DNA of 64,000 bases from an uncultured Mucilaginibacter sp. (GTDB lineage Bacteria; Bacteroidota; Bacteroidia; Sphingobacteriales; Sphingobacteriaceae): assembly GCF_946479965.1 (NCBI RefSeq), contig NZ_CAMLHX010000016.1:1-64000 (forward strand). The letters run 5' to 3'. Positions 35,137-43,322 of the stretch are shown here, piece by piece (position 1 is the first letter of the stretch; the number at the start of each line of letters is the position of its first letter). The position numbers were made by a program, and so were the translations under genes. Under the pieces are notes generated by a model. It made no database searches and was not told the DNA's origin. It saw nothing but the letters and a program-made list of their open reading frames with translations.

Positions 35137-35769
35137 CTACAACAATCCATTTGCTTTAAAAAACTGTTGAATATTATCGGGCTCAGTCATTAAATACGTT
35201 TGGATCCCTAATTTTTTAGCAACTTCCAAATGCTGCGGACTATCATCAATAAAGAGTGTTTCGGCAGGGTTTAGGTTGTTTTCCTGTAATATCTGTTCAA
35301 ATATTTCGACATCGGGTTTACGTTTACCCACCAGGTGCGAGTAGTAAAGCTTTTCAAACAGATCATCATTATTCTCCATCCCAAACTCCGACTTTAAATA
35401 TTGGTGCACGTAATCATAATGAATGGCGTTAATATTACTCAGCAAAAAAGTGCGGTATTTGCCCTTTAATTGCGCCAATAGCTCATGGTTTCCCTTGGGA
35501 ATGCCCACAAAAATAGCGTTCCAGGCATCATCAATCTGCTGGTCGGTGAGTTCTGGTTTTTTTGTCAGTTCCCTTATCCGGTCTCTGAAGGCTTCGGGTG
35601 TTATCTGCCCACGTTCCAAGGCGTTAAAAACATCGTCCTGTTGGCGGTGTCCATAAAATTCGTGCGCGTTGGTAATGCCCAGCTGTTGCCAGGCTTCGGC
35701 TACCTTGTTAAAATCTATTTGGTAGATGACGTTGCCGTAATCAAAAATTATATTTTTTATATTATTCAT
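35137..35769 (-). CDS. HAD-superfamily hydrolase (subfamily IA)
   Basis: 210-aa phosphatase-like enzyme. Motif I IIFDYGNVIYQID (nucleophile Asp), cap helices (about 18-85), motif II RTFLLSNINAIH, motif III GKRKPDVEIF and motif IV TLFIDDSPQHLEVA are all present in order. The shape is that of YihX/alpha-D-glucose-1-phosphatase-type HADs, but substrate specificity cannot be read from sequence. Confidence 0.9.
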   Translation of the reverse strand: MNNIKNIIFDYGNVIYQIDFNKVAEAWQQLGITNAHEFYGHRQQDDVFNALERGQITPEAFRDRIRELTKKPELTDQQIDDAWNAIFVGIPKGNHELLAQLKGKYRTFLLSNINAIHYDYVHQYLKSEFGMENNDDLFEKLYYSHLVGKRKPDVEIFEQILQENNLNPAETLFIDDSPQHLEVAKKLGIQTYLMTEPDNIQQFFKANGLL

Positions 35770-35939
35770 AACAAGTAAAGGCTACCAATAAAGCAGTATT
35801 ATTTGGCGCAAAAATATAATTATTTAATTAAGTGGATGTTAGGAGGGAACCATTAAAAAAAGGAATTTTTAAATAAATACGCTTTGTAATATGAAGGTAA
35901 AGTCGTAAAATTGCAGCCTGAAATTTAACAGATTTCATT

Positions 35940-36013
35940 GCGCCTATAGCTCAGTTGGTTAGAGTAGAAGACTCATAATCTTTTGGTCCCTGGTTCGAGC
36001 CCAGGTGGGCGCA
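35940..36013 (+). tRNA. tRNA with anticodon CAT (Met or Ile2)
   Basis: A 74-nt cloverleaf: acceptor GCGCCTA/TGGGCGC (with a T6-G67 wobble), D-arm GCTCAGTTGGTTAGAGT, anticodon stem GAAGA/TCTTT around loop CTCATAA, T-arm CCTGG-TTCGAGC-CCAGG, discriminator A; CCA is not encoded. C4-G69 and C5-G68 in the acceptor are determinants used by TilS on tRNA-Ile2, and the TTGGTC variable loop is like E. coli tRNA-Ile2, so an Ile2 (lysidine) identity is as likely as elongator Met. Confidence 0.92.
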
Positions 36014-36299
36014 CAAAATGCCATTTTTGACTCTGTAAAGCCCTGTAAATCAACTATTTACAGGGTTTTTATTTTTGATAATCCTTCTGGGTATATCGTT
36101 TCTGAGACCAAAATGGCTACCTGAAATTTGTTTTTACTTTTGGTCTCCGAAATGTTCTAACAGTTTGCAATACAGTTATTTAGTTCAATAATATATGTGC
36201 TTAAAAGAACTGGAAAAAGACGGGTTCATGTGCCAGGTTGGAGACCAAAATCAAGCGATCATTGGTAGTGATCAATCATTTATTCAATAAAAACTGTAA
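36014..36299. other. Gap after the tRNA: terminator and repeated decamers
   Basis: After the tRNA come a terminator (36039-36070) and three copies of GAGACCAAAA: direct at 36104-36113 and 36241-36250, inverted at 36138-36147. No gene is present; the frame of the relic at 36300 is closed by a stop at 36297. Confidence 0.65.
36039..36070 (+). terminator. Intrinsic terminator after the tRNA
   Basis: CCCTGTAAA (36041-36049) pairs with TTTACAGGG (36057-36065) around a 7-nt loop, followed by TTTTT. Confidence 0.85.
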
Positions 36300-36760
36300 A
36301 AAGATAAAAACATCACAGTCGCAGAAGTGATCATGAATATTGTCGGCAACATTGTTTGCGGCCAGGTTACCGGTAATACCCCCAAAGAGCTATCGGAACG
36401 TTTCGGCAAGATCAACCAGCAAAAAGAAAGCGTCTCTATCACCAGCAGCGATACTTCGGTCAGCCGTTCCACACAATTAGATTATGCAATACCCGCGTCT
36501 AAAATAGCAAGTTTATCATCAGGTGAATTCGTCGGCATGGTTGCTGATGACCCGCGAACAATATCGGCCTCAAAACTTTCCATTGTGAAATCCAAAATGA
36601 CCACGAAGCCATCGTTCGGGAAGAAGCAGGTTATAGGAAATACCGTCCGCGCGAAAGAAACGTCAATCCCAATAAAGTGTTGATGAATTACCAGCGCATC
36701 AAGGAAGACATCCCAAATGTGGTAGCGGCCGTCACGGGTCAACAGACTTATCCACAACCA
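36300..36760 (+). pseudogene. Frameshifted C-terminal relic of a conjugative coupling protein (TraG/VirD4-like)
   Basis: The reading frame encodes VGNIVCGQVTGNTPKELSER, QQKESVSITSSDTSVSRSTQ, YAIPASKIASLSSGEFVGM, the end-region of TraG/MobC coupling ATPases of Bacteroidota integrative elements. One base is missing at about 36552 (GATGACCC|GCGAAC); the +1 frame then continues FHCEIQNDHEAIVREEAGYR and VLMNYQRIKEDIP. The N-terminal three quarters are absent, and the stop before topB is missing, so the relic runs in frame into topB. The coupling protein once recruited DNA to the mating channel. Confidence 0.8.
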
Positions 36761-36802
36761 TTGCAGCACCTCTTAACGTTCACTACATTCGCCAAGACCA
36801 TT

Positions 36803-38590
36803 ATGAAAGTTATTATAGCCGAGAAACCATCCGTCGGGCGCGAGATCGCAAAAGTATTTGGGGCAACCACCAAGCATGACGGTTACCTGGAGGGCAAGGG
36901 TTATACCTTTACCTGGGCGTTCGGCCACCTCTTGCAATTGGCGGCTCCGCAGGAATATGGTTATTATGGCTGGAGTGTGCAGAACCTTCCGATGTTGCCC
37001 GGCAAGTTCAAATTGTCATTGCGTAAAAAAGACGGGAAGGACGATCTGGGTGCTAAAAAGCAACTGGACATTATCAGGAAACTATTTGATGAAGCTACCG
37101 AGATCATCGTCGCGACGGATGCCGGGCGGGAAGGCGAACTCATTTTTCGTTATATCTATTACTATCTAAAGTGTAGGAAGCCTTTTAAACGGTTGTGGAT
37201 TTCATCGCAAACAGATGAAGCGATCAAAGAAGGCTTCCGGAATTTAAAACCGGGCAGTGACTACGATACCTTATTCAATTCAGCGCATTGCCGTTCGCAG
37301 TCGGACTGGCTGGTTGGTATGAACGCGACGCAAGCCTTGAGTTTGGCCTCGGGTAATAAAGGCGTGTTATCGTTGGGACGGGTACAAACCCCGACGCTGG
37401 CAATGATCTGTGCTCGTTATCTCGAAAACAAGAACTTCGTTCCGCAGCTGTATTACCAGGTCGCGATACAACCGGATAAAGATCGGCAACCTTTTCGGGC
37501 GATTTCTGAAAAGAGTTATAAAACCAGGGAAGAAGCGCAGGCGATATTGGATGTTGTAGAGGCTACCGGCAATATTTTAAACGTCGAAGCCAAACCCCGT
37601 AAAGAGCCACCACCTTTATTACATGATCTGAGTAGTTTGCAGCAGGAAGCCAATAAGCGTAAGGGCTTTACGGCTGACCAAACACTGGGCTTATTGCAGA
37701 ATTTATACGAAAGCAAATTAGTCACCTATCCACGTACCGGTAGCCGTTATATAGGTGATGATGTATATGCAGAGGTGCCGGCTCTCATTGCCAAATTAAC
37801 AGATCATCCAACTTTTGGCAAACAAGCAACGGCTTTGTCCGGCGCTAAACTCAGCAAGCGTAGCGTAAACGCCAAAAAAGTCACGGATCACCATGCCGTA
37901 CTGACGACTGGCGTCGCGCCATACCAATTGACACCCGATCAACAAGCGGTTTACGATATGGTGGCCGGGCGAATGCTCGAAGCCTTTCACCAGGATTGTA
38001 TTAAGGAGATCACAAAAATTACCGTTATGTCAGGATCGAAATTTATGGCTAGCGGGACCGTCATTCAAACACCAGGTTGGCGCGCAGTTTTCAATGATAA
38101 GGATGAGGAAAAGCAAGACGAGGAAAACACCACTTTACCCAAAGTGATACAAGGCGAAGACCTGCCGATATTGAACAAAGCGGTGCTGGAAAAGCAAACC
38201 AAGCCGAAGCCGCTTTACAATGAAGCCAGTTTATTAAAAGCGCTGGAAACCGCCGGCAAAGAGATTGAAGACGAGGAATTGCGGGAAGCTATGAAAGAAA
38301 GCGGCCTAGGCACACCGGCTACCCGCGCCGCGATCATTGAAACGCTGTTGACCAGGAAGTATATCATCCGTGAAAAGAAGAATTTAGTACCCACAGAAAC
38401 CGGATTATCCGTTTACGAGATTGTCAAAAATCAACGTATTGCGCAGGCCGAACTTACCGGAAACTGGGAAAAACGATTAGAGGAGATCCGCAGCGGCGCT
38501 TCGGTCAATGACTTTCAGGAAGAGATTAAGGTCTACACCCGGACTATTACGCAGGAATTATTGCAATCCGGCAAAGCCATGAAGATTTAA
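36803..38590 (+). CDS. Topoisomerase III of integrative-element type, C-terminally short
   Basis: 595-aa type IA topoisomerase. N-terminal Toprim: MKVIIAEKPSVGREIAKVFG, then VATDAGREGELIFRYIYYYL; CxRSQSDWLVGMNATQAL; active-site Tyr in LVTYPRTGSRYIGDDV; the C-terminal half has SGLGTPATRAAIIETLLTRKYI. It stops at QELLQSGKAMKI, before the CPxC zinc-finger tail that element-borne relatives (about 700 aa) normally carry. ATG at 36803 is the proper start; the upstream in-frame codons belong to the TraG relic. Decatenation during element transfer is the likely former role. Confidence 0.88.
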   Translation: MKVIIAEKPSVGREIAKVFGATTKHDGYLEGKGYTFTWAFGHLLQLAAPQEYGYYGWSVQNLPMLPGKFKLSLRKKDGKDDLGAKKQLDIIRKLFDEATEIIVATDAGREGELIFRYIYYYLKCRKPFKRLWISSQTDEAIKEGFRNLKPGSDYDTLFNSAHCRSQSDWLVGMNATQALSLASGNKGVLSLGRVQTPTLAMICARYLENKNFVPQLYYQVAIQPDKDRQPFRAISEKSYKTREEAQAILDVVEATGNILNVEAKPRKEPPPLLHDLSSLQQEANKRKGFTADQTLGLLQNLYESKLVTYPRTGSRYIGDDVYAEVPALIAKLTDHPTFGKQATALSGAKLSKRSVNAKKVTDHHAVLTTGVAPYQLTPDQQAVYDMVAGRMLEAFHQDCIKEITKITVMSGSKFMASGTVIQTPGWRAVFNDKDEEKQDEENTTLPKVIQGEDLPILNKAVLEKQTKPKPLYNEASLLKALETAGKEIEDEELREAMKESGLGTPATRAAIIETLLTRKYIIREKKNLVPTETGLSVYEIVKNQRIAQAELTGNWEKRLEEIRSGASVNDFQEEIKVYTRTITQELLQSGKAMKI

Positions 38591-38676
38591 GCTTATTCAG
38601 TTATCGGGCGGCTTTAACAAATACCCGAAATATATAATTAACCTGATAAGATTAATAGAAAAGTCAATGAATAATA

Positions 38677-38709
38677 TTTGCAGGGTTCGGCATCTTTAAT
38701 CTACTTTAG
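38677..38709 (+). promoter_or_regulatory. Possible promoter of the GH3 gene
   Basis: TTTG at 38677-38680 and TACTTTAG at 38702-38709 (one mismatch to TAnnTTTG) with 21 nt between; the ATG is 38 nt further on. Confidence 0.35.
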
Positions 38710-38747
38710 TGTTTCAATTCGATTAGTCTTTATCAATTAACATTAAT

Positions 38748-41159
38748 ATGGTTTTCTCCCGAACGTCCTTATCAAAACTTATAGTAAGCGTGGTGATCAG
38801 CAGCAGTTCCGCTTTTGCACAGCAAAAATCTATTTACCATAAAGGATGGGTTGATTTCAATAAAAACCTGAAAATGGATGTCTTTGAAGATCCAGCGCAG
38901 CCAATTGAAAAGCGTGTTACTGATCTGTTAAGCCAAATGACCGTTGAAGAAAAAACCTGTCAGTTAGCTTCATTATATGGTTATAAGCGGGTACTAAAAG
39001 AAGAGATGCCAAGTCCGTCCTGGAAAAACGAGATATGGAAAGATGGAATTGCCAATATAGACGAAGAATTAAATAACCTTACTTCGCGTACCGACGCGGC
39101 AGCAACCCAGTATAGTTTTCCCTATAGCAAACACGCCGATGCTATCAATACGATACAAAAGTGGTTTGTAGAGGAAACCCGTATGGGTATTCCTGTCGAC
39201 TTTACCAATGAAGGCATACATGGCCTTAACCATGACAGGGCAACACCATTACCTGCCCCAATTAACATAGGCAGTACTTTCAATAAACAATTAGTACGGC
39301 AAGCAGGCCAGGTTGTAGGCAGGGAAGCTAAAGCTTTGGGTTATACCAATGTGTATGCACCTATCCTGGATCCCGCCCGGGACCAGCGCTGGGGAAGAGT
39401 AGTTGAATGTTATGGGGAAAACCCGTTCCATATTGCAGAAATGGGTAAGGAAATGACCCTGGGCATACAAGAAGAGGGCGTTGCATCTACCTTAAAACAT
39501 TATGCCGTTTATAGTATTCCAAAAGGTGGCAGAGATGGTTCGGCGAGGACCGACCCGCATGTTGCTCCGCGGGAAATGCACCAGCTCTATTTATATCCTT
39601 TCAGACGTGTGATACAGGAGGCGCACCCGATGGGAGTAATGAGCAGCTATAACGATTGGGACGGGGTGCCTGTAACCGGCAGCCATTATTTTTTAACTGA
39701 ACTTTTACGTCAGCAATACGGCTTTAGCGGCTACGTGGTATCAGATAGCGAAGCCGCGGAATATTTGTTTAGTAAACATCATGTAGCCGGTGATCGTAAG
39801 GAAGCTGTTCGACAGGCATTTGAGGCAGGATTAAATGTGCGTACTAACTTTAGTATGCCGCAAACCTATATTTTACCATTACGCGAGCTGCTGGCCGAAG
39901 GTAGAATATCTAAAAAAATGCTCGATTCACGAGTTGGGGAGGTATTACGGGTAAAATTCAGGTTGGGTTTATTTGATGATCCTTATGTAAAAGACCCGAA
40001 GGCGGCAGACAAGATCGTTTATAACGAACAGGCTAAAGCAATGTCTTTACAAATGAACCGGGAAAGTATGGTATTGCTTAAAAATGCCAATAATCTGCTT
40101 CCGTTGGATCTAAAAAAGACACCGCGCATATTAGTTACCGGTCCGCTCGCCGAAAATATAGAATATGCCACCAGTCGTTATGGTCCGTCTCATCAACCGG
40201 TAACCAGTGTTTTAAAAGGCATACAGGATTATGTTGGTGATAAAGGTACGGTAGTCAGCGCCAAAGGTTGTGATATAAAAGATGCTACCTGGCCCGAAAG
40301 CGAAATCATTGAAACGCCATTAACTGAAAAAGAACAGGCAGATATGCGGCGTGCCGTGGATAAAGCTAAGGATGTTGACGTAATCGTTGCCGTTGTAGGC
40401 GAAGGTGTTGACCAGGTTGGCGAAAGCCTGTCGCGCACGAGTCTGAATTTGCCGGGCAGGCAGCTTAGATTGATACAAGCGCTACAGGCTACCGGCAAAC
40501 CGGTTGTAATGGTTTTAATAAACGGGCAGCCTTTAACGATAAACTGGGAGAATAAATACATACCTGCTATTTTAGAGGCCTGGTTCCCGGGCCCGCAAAG
40601 TGGAAAAGTAATTGCCGAAACTTTGTTTGGCGATAATAATCCTGGTGGTAAACTGCCTATAACATTTCCTAAAACTACAGGACAAATAGAATTGAACTTC
40701 CCGTTTAAACCATCCTCTCAGGCAAGACAAGGTGGTTCAAATGGCTGGGGGAAATCAAGCGTAGATGGTGCGTTGTATCCGTTTGGTTATGGCATGAGCT
40801 ACACTACTTTTGATTACAGCAATTTAAAATTGTTGGAAAAGATTCACAAACAGGCCGACGTCGAGGTGAGCGTTGATGTAACCAATACTGGTAAATTTAA
40901 GGGTGACGATGTAGTGCAATTGTATTTGAAAGATGAGTTAAGCAGCGTTACCACTTATGAGTTTGACCTGCGTGGATTTGAACGGGTGACACTCCTGCCA
41001 GGTGAGACGAAAACGGTACATTTTACTTTACATCCTGATGATCTGGCCCTGTTGGATAAGAATATGAACTGGACGGTCGAACCGGGAAAATTTCAGGTGA
41101 TGATAGGCCATTCATCAGAAGATATTAAGTTAAAAAAGGAATTTACAGTAGAAGAATAA
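38748..41159 (+). CDS. Secreted glycoside hydrolase family 3
   Basis: 803 aa. Signal peptide 1-25 (SSSSAFAQ). GH3 N-terminal barrel: VDFTNEGIHGLNHDRATPLP, ILDPARDQRWGRVVECYGENP, STLKHYAVYSIPKGGRD, nucleophile Asp333 in GYVVSDSEA. The GH3 C-terminal domain begins SMVLLKNANNLLPL and has LILGQPL-type LINGQPLTINWENK and WFPGPQSGKVIAETLFGDNNPGGKLPIT. A fibronectin-III-like tail follows (YPFGYGMSYTTFDYSNL ... VDVTNTGKFKGDDVVQLYLKD). beta-Glucosidase or beta-xylosidase activity is typical. The usual SDW after the nucleophile is SDS here. It lies alone between the topoisomerase and the sigma gene. Confidence 0.9.
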   Translation: MVFSRTSLSKLIVSVVISSSSAFAQQKSIYHKGWVDFNKNLKMDVFEDPAQPIEKRVTDLLSQMTVEEKTCQLASLYGYKRVLKEEMPSPSWKNEIWKDGIANIDEELNNLTSRTDAAATQYSFPYSKHADAINTIQKWFVEETRMGIPVDFTNEGIHGLNHDRATPLPAPINIGSTFNKQLVRQAGQVVGREAKALGYTNVYAPILDPARDQRWGRVVECYGENPFHIAEMGKEMTLGIQEEGVASTLKHYAVYSIPKGGRDGSARTDPHVAPREMHQLYLYPFRRVIQEAHPMGVMSSYNDWDGVPVTGSHYFLTELLRQQYGFSGYVVSDSEAAEYLFSKHHVAGDRKEAVRQAFEAGLNVRTNFSMPQTYILPLRELLAEGRISKKMLDSRVGEVLRVKFRLGLFDDPYVKDPKAADKIVYNEQAKAMSLQMNRESMVLLKNANNLLPLDLKKTPRILVTGPLAENIEYATSRYGPSHQPVTSVLKGIQDYVGDKGTVVSAKGCDIKDATWPESEIIETPLTEKEQADMRRAVDKAKDVDVIVAVVGEGVDQVGESLSRTSLNLPGRQLRLIQALQATGKPVVMVLINGQPLTINWENKYIPAILEAWFPGPQSGKVIAETLFGDNNPGGKLPITFPKTTGQIELNFPFKPSSQARQGGSNGWGKSSVDGALYPFGYGMSYTTFDYSNLKLLEKIHKQADVEVSVDVTNTGKFKGDDVVQLYLKDELSSVTTYEFDLRGFERVTLLPGETKTVHFTLHPDDLALLDKNMNWTVEPGKFQVMIGHSSEDIKLKKEFTVEE

Positions 41160-41471
41160 AATGCTGTAATGCGTTTTTGTTTAACTCATTGGGCGTCGGC
41201 TCTTATATATACACGCGCGTAAATTTTTATTTTTATCTGTGTAAGGAGGTAGCTGGAGGATAAAACCAATTATGCCGGGTGGATAAGCGACAAAATGGCA
41301 ATGTAGAATTCGCCGAGGATGGCGGCGCTGAAGAAAAGACATAAATCGGAGCTGAGGAGCAGCAGGTCGAACCATCTAATCTTCACAAATAGCGCTTACA
41401 CTAATCCGCCTTATTGTTTTCCACCGGTGAATTTATCAATAGCCACTTTTGTGTATTCGGCAGGAATACGC
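41160..41471. other. Gap with gene fragments
   Basis: 312 bp between GH3 and the minus-strand sigma gene. On the minus strand, one frame reads a short hydrophobic LCLFFSAAILGEFYIAILSLI and then stops; another, directly after the sigma stop, reads [25 protein letters not shown]. Both look like broken gene ends. I cannot assign either. Confidence 0.4.
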
Positions 41472-42329
41472 CTATAAGTAGGATAGGAGCAGTCTTGATT
41501 TAGTGCCTTGTCGCAAGCGCGTAAGTGCTTTGTCTTTAATTTGACGGACACGCTCGCGGGTAAGGTTATATTTTTCACCTATTTCCTCCAGGGAATGCGG
41601 GGCGACACCGTTTAAACCAAATAATAAGATCAGCACATCCCGTTCTCTTTCTACCAATGAACCGAGTGAACGTCTGATTTCCTGGCTCAAAGAATCTGCC
41701 ATTAATTCGCTGTCCGTAGTGGCCTCACTATTTTGTAAGACATCCAGTAAGGTGTTTTCTTCCCCTTGGATGAAGGGGGCGTCCATTGAGATATGGCGGC
41801 CGGCATTGGCCATTGAATCGGTGATCTTGTCGACACTGAGCTCCAGGTCCTCTGCCACCTCTTCGGGCGTGGGTGCACGTTCGAAGCGCTGTTCCAGCTT
41901 GGATGAGGAATTTCTGATCTTATTTAGTGAACCCACCTGGTTCAAGGGCAGACGTACGATCCGGGATTGTTCGGCCACGGCGGTCAGGATAGCCTGACGT
42001 ATCCACCAGACAGCGTAGGATATAAATTTAAAACCCTTCGTTTCATCAAATCGTCCTGCCGCTTTAATCAAACCAACGTTGCCTTCGTTGATGAGGTCGC
42101 CCAACGTCAAACCCTGGTTCTGGTATTGTTTGGCTACAGAGACTACAAAACGAAGGTTAGCCTTAGCCAGGCGTTCCAATGCCATTTGGTCGCCTTCCCG
42201 GATTTTTTGTGTTAAGCGGACCTCTTCGTCGGCCGTGATCAGGTCGACTTTTGCGATCTCGGCCAGATATTTATCCAGGGACTGTGATTCACGGTTGGTA
42301 ATGGATTGGGTAATCTTTAATTGCCTCAT
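41472..42329 (-). CDS. Sigma-70 factor of the RpoD/SigA type (probably accessory)
   Basis: 285-aa factor: region 1.2 ([20 protein letters not shown]), region 2 ([41 protein letters not shown]), region 3 ([18 protein letters not shown]) and region 4 ([33 protein letters not shown]). Same length as the Bacteroidota primary sigma, but several usually constant positions differ (for example [19 protein letters not shown]). Its place in a region with conjugative relics suggests an acquired second copy. An exact -7 box (TATCTTTG on this strand, 42336-42343) ends 6 nt before ATG 42329, supporting that start over upstream codons. Confidence 0.85.
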   Translation of the reverse strand: MRQLKITQSITNRESQSLDKYLAEIAKVDLITADEEVRLTQKIREGDQMALERLAKANLRFVVSVAKQYQNQGLTLGDLINEGNVGLIKAAGRFDETKGFKFISYAVWWIRQAILTAVAEQSRIVRLPLNQVGSLNKIRNSSSKLEQRFERAPTPEEVAEDLELSVDKITDSMANAGRHISMDAPFIQGEENTLLDVLQNSEATTDSELMADSLSQEIRRSLGSLVERERDVLILLFGLNGVAPHSLEEIGEKYNLTRERVRQIKDKALTRLRQGTKSRLLLSYL

Positions 42330-42335
42330 AAGGCG

Positions 42336-42343
42336 CAAAGATA
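42336..42343 (-). promoter_or_regulatory. -7 box of the accessory sigma gene
   Basis: On the minus strand TATCTTTG fits TAnnTTTG exactly; it ends 6 nt before the start codon. Confidence 0.45.
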
Positions 42344-42600
42344 CCCTTTTAAGATGGGTACTGACGGTAAATATTGAAAACAGTTTCCATTTAGGATGGT
42401 CCGAGCCATATCCACTCATTTCAAGACCTGCGCTTTTAGGTAGTGGCCCGGATATCTTTTGATATATAAGCTTTCAATTCATTTCCGCTTACCTGGTGAT
42501 TGGTGGGTGCGATATGGTGTGTGCTCATAAAGCTTTTAGCGGGTCAAGACGTTTGTTCGTGAGTGTCTTTCGCCGGCAAAGCCTGCATAGGAGAAGCTTT

Positions 42601-42654
42601 GATTTAAACAAATGATTAAATCATTTGTTTAAATCAAAATTGTTATTAACTTTG
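42601..42654 (+). promoter_or_regulatory. tetR operator palindrome with overlapping promoter
   Basis: GATTTAAACAAATGA (42601-42615) and its exact complement (42621-42635) flank TTAAA. The -33 TTTG (42624-42627) lies inside the right arm and is followed after 19 nt by TAACTTTG (42647-42654), a perfect -7 box. A protein on the palindrome would block the promoter, as expected for autoregulation by the TetR encoded 15 nt downstream. Confidence 0.75.
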
Positions 42655-42669
42655 TGCCGTTAATCAAAT

Positions 42670-43269
42670 ATGAAAAAAACAGAATTAAGCGCTTCAACTG
42701 AAGAAAAATTTAAAGAAGCGGCACGCATTGTATTTACCAAAAAGGGATATGCCGCGACCAAGACGCGTGATATTGCTGAAGAAGCGGGATTGAATTTAGC
42801 GCTGCTTAACTATTATTTCAGAAGCAAGGAGAAGCTTTTTGAGATTGTGATGACAGAAAATCTGCAGCAGCTTTTTTCATCCCTGGCGCCAACTTTAAAT
42901 AACGAGGAGCTGACATTGGCGGAAAAAATAAGCACCATAGCGAATAACTACATCGATATGTTGTTTGCTAATCCTGATCTTCCGTTATTCGTGCTCAGCG
43001 AGATCCGCACCCAGCCTGAGCGATTTAATAAAATTATCCAACTGGATAGTTATGTGTTGAAGTCGCATTTTATTAAACAACTCGCTGCGAGAAAACCGGA
43101 CATCAATCCGGCTCAGTTTCTCATATCTTTTCTCGGCATGCTTGTTTTTCCTTTCCTTAGTAAACCGGTGTTTCAAACCAGCGGTGCTTTTAACGACAGC
43201 GCCTTTAATCAACTCATTGAGCAAAGAAAAACCTTGATCCCGTTATGGATGAACTGCATGCTGGAATAG
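42670..43269 (+). CDS. TetR/AcrR-family repressor of the efflux operon
   Basis: 199-aa regulator. N-terminal HTH: EEKFKEAARIVFTKKGYAAT, KTRDIAEEAGLNLALLNYYFRSKEKLFEIV, the TetR signature. The C-terminal helices (60-199) form the ligand-binding and dimer part and share no obvious motif. It precedes tolC by 53 bp in the same direction. Palindromes with a common core lie in front of both tetR and tolC, so it likely represses itself and the pump. The layout parallels E. coli CecR with YbhGFSR. Confidence 0.88.
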   Translation: MKKTELSASTEEKFKEAARIVFTKKGYAATKTRDIAEEAGLNLALLNYYFRSKEKLFEIVMTENLQQLFSSLAPTLNNEELTLAEKISTIANNYIDMLFANPDLPLFVLSEIRTQPERFNKIIQLDSYVLKSHFIKQLAARKPDINPAQFLISFLGMLVFPFLSKPVFQTSGAFNDSAFNQLIEQRKTLIPLWMNCMLE

Positions 43270-43286
43270 CATTTTTTTGCCCTTAG

Positions 43287-43304
43287 TTTAATCAAATGAT
43301 TAAA
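43287..43304 (+). promoter_or_regulatory. Second TetR operator, before tolC
   Basis: TTTAATCA-aa-TGATTAAA palindrome, 18 nt before the tolC start codon. The 15-mer CAAATGATTAAATCA is shared exactly with the palindrome upstream of tetR. Confidence 0.7.
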
Positions 43305-43322
43305 TCAAAAAAATAAAATAAT

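Larger units (their letters stand above)
42330..42669. other. Divergent promoter region of sigma and tetR
   Basis: 340 bp. Next to the sigma gene is its -7 box; the middle (42380-42600) shows nothing I can name; next to tetR are a palindrome and promoter (42601-42654). Confidence 0.6.

Noticed and set aside
36284..36769. Minus-strand frames over the coupling-protein relic
   Set aside because: The plus strand carries clear TraG-type motifs in two frames; the minus-strand translations match nothing recognisable.
36677..36802. Upstream extension of topoisomerase III
   Set aside because: The extra 42 codons encode the end of the coupling-protein relic (NYQRIKEDI), not topoisomerase; the start at 36803 fits the family.
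41181..41375. A 64-codon minus-strand frame after GH3
   Set aside because: Low-quality translation with no motif; a different frame here reads a hydrophobic fragment, so the stretch is treated as debris.
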